From NCBI GenBank assembly GCA_039105265.1, contig JAPFFF010000014.1, positions 3,720,001-3,784,000 on the forward strand: DNA of 64,000 bases, read 5' to 3'. Of the stretch, positions 62,785 to 64,000 are shown in pieces (the stretch's first letter is position 1; each line of letters opens with the position of its first letter). Under the pieces are notes generated by a model. That model saw only the letters and a program-made list of their open reading frames with translations, was not told the origin of the DNA and ran no database searches. A program made the translations under genes and the position numbers. The stretch comes from Tritrichomonas musculus (Eukaryota > Parabasalia > Tritrichomonadida > Tritrichomonadidae).

Positions 62785-64000
62785 TTTTTTTCATATACTC
62801 AGAACAAAATTCAGCGACCAGAGATCTTATGCCCGAATAAGATAGGCCCGTACCAGCTTCGCGGTAAGATAGGAGCCGGAGCTTTTGCTACTTGCAAGCT
62901 TGCGTATCGGGCCGATCTTGACATTTATTATGCCTGCAAAATTATTCCAAAGCAGAGACTTGACCAAATGACTGACAAAACGCGTTTTGAGCAAGAAATC
63001 AGAATTTTACAAGAAATGCGCCATCCAAGAATTGTTCAGCTTTACGATTTATTTAAAGATACGATTAATTATTATATATTAATGGAGTATTGCCCAAATG
63101 GAGAACTTTTCTCTCAAATTGTCGCTAAAAAAAGGCTTCCAGAAAATGAAGCTCGAGTATTCTTTAAGAACATTCTCGATGGTATCCTTTTTATACACTC
63201 TTGCAATATTGCGCATCGAGATCTTAAACCTGAAAATATACTTATTGACGCTGAAGGTCATGCCAAAATATCAGATTTTGGTCTTTCTAAATATGTTGGT
63301 GATTCTGGATTAACTTCAACGAGTTGTGGATCTCCATGTTATGTATCTCCTGATGTTTTGTCAGGAAAAGAATATGATGCAAAGAAAAGTGATATGTGGT
63401 CCTGCGGTGTAATTTTATATACAATGGTAACTGGTTTACTTCCATGGACTAAACGAAACCAAGTGGAACTTTTCCAACAAATTAAAAATTGTCAATATCG
63501 AATTCCTGTTTTTGTATCAGCTGAATGTTCAAGTTTGATCAAGGGATTAATGAATCCAGATCCTTCAAAAAGATTATCTGCAGAAGAAGCTTTAAATCAT
63601 CCTTTTATGGAGGCTACAACAAGCGAAGAAGTTGAATGGAAGGAAGTTCCCATTGTTTCATTAAGAAGATTAGATATGTTTTTCGAATACGAACGATCAG
63701 ATGAGAGAATCCGACTTAACTACCGCCCAGCTAGTTTTGGAAAAAAGAAGCGAACATTTCAAAAAGACGAGAAATTACTAATACCAAATAATTTCACAGA
63801 AAATAAATCTGATAGCAATGAGCAATCAAAAGATGGAACTGAAAAGCAGAAACAGAATCAACCACAACAAAATGATTTAGTTGTAAAGCCAAGCGTTACT
63901 CAATATATTCGACGCCCAACATATCAAGGAATACCCCCTGTTGAAACCGCCACAAAAGAACAAGTCTCAACAGATTGGAAGAATATTGTTAAAAAAGCAA
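62785..64000 (+). CDS. CAMK/SNF1-like (CAMKL) Ser/Thr kinase, 3' partial, start unresolved
   Basis: Protein kinase domain in order: GPYQLRGKIGAGAFATCKLA (glycine loop; Ala in place of the usual Val after the second Gly), ACKII lysine, HRDLKPENILID catalytic loop, DFGLSKYV, GSPCYVSPDVL, the APE-equivalent SPD, DMWSCGVILYTMVTG, and a final NHPFM (about residue 270 of the domain). After it a basic, Gln-rich tail runs to the window edge. Trichomonads have many such single-domain kinases. The frame is open back to a stop at 62674-62676 but has no ATG until 62967, within the domain. The true start is therefore in an upstream exon, has been lost through the MITE insertion, or is non-standard. Kinase residues look intact; whether it is expressed is unknown. 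Confidence 0.8.

Noticed and set aside
1-64000. tRNA or rRNA genes
   Set aside because: No sequence with clear A and B boxes and foldable arms, nor rRNA-like conserved words, could be seen by eye; a covariance-model scan was not possible here.

Overview
The window looks like the nuclear genome of a trichomonad parabasalid, most like Tritrichomonas or Trichomonas; the species is not settled. The signs are: very AT-rich spacers; almost intronless genes separated by short spacers; two large trichomonad-style ankyrin proteins; a BspA-type leucine-rich repeat gene; Asn-rich runs in kinases and ankyrin proteins; a Maverick/Polinton and mariner elements; and one intron whose ends (GTATGT and TCTAACATATAG) closely match the known Trichomonas vaginalis splice consensus.

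The first 45 kb are mostly host genes. In order: the 3' part of a TOR kinase with a Gly/Pro/Tyr/Gln-rich insertion (1-2518); a coiled-coil protein (minus strand); a spliced RIM15/IRE/MAST-type AGC kinase with a large Asn tract (4871-10115); a TMEM230/DUF872-like membrane protein; an R2R3 Myb protein; a 1.5-1.6 k-residue Lys/Tyr/Asp repeat protein with an almost perfect 249-bp tandem array; a Ser/Pro-rich protein; two convergent ankyrin genes; a 2348-residue protein that may end in a degenerate HECT C-lobe; a 3169-residue ubiquitin-specific protease; and a second coiled-coil protein. Several of these concern growth signalling and ubiquitin turnover (TOR, RIM15-like kinase, USP, possible HECT). 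They are neighbours on a chromosome, not an operon, and no functional link is shown. A decayed ankyrin plus BspA gene lies at 42.9-44.9 kb.

From 45.8 to 62.8 kb the window is a graveyard of stacked mobile DNA. A broken, internally deleted Polinton (about 45864-54947) keeps its terminal inverted repeats and parts of its ATPase and integrase genes. It has been invaded by a 2.47-kb TIR element (itself carrying a MULE-like MITE and a small TA-flanked element), by an apparently intact mariner (51877-53163), and by a small MITE. To its right lie a Tc1-like transposase fragment, two TTAA-flanked piggyBac-like MITEs, a candidate non-autonomous Helitron inserted in one of them, a second MULE-like MITE with a perfect 9-bp target duplication, and three TA-flanked inverted-repeat elements. 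The last of these ends a few bases before a CAMK/SNF1-like kinase gene that runs off the right edge and has no in-frame ATG next to its kinase domain.

The most interesting points are the FRB region of TOR split by a low-complexity insertion, the trichomonad-type intron in the RIM15-like kinase, the missing first exon of the repeat protein, the Helitron candidate, and the layered MITE nest.
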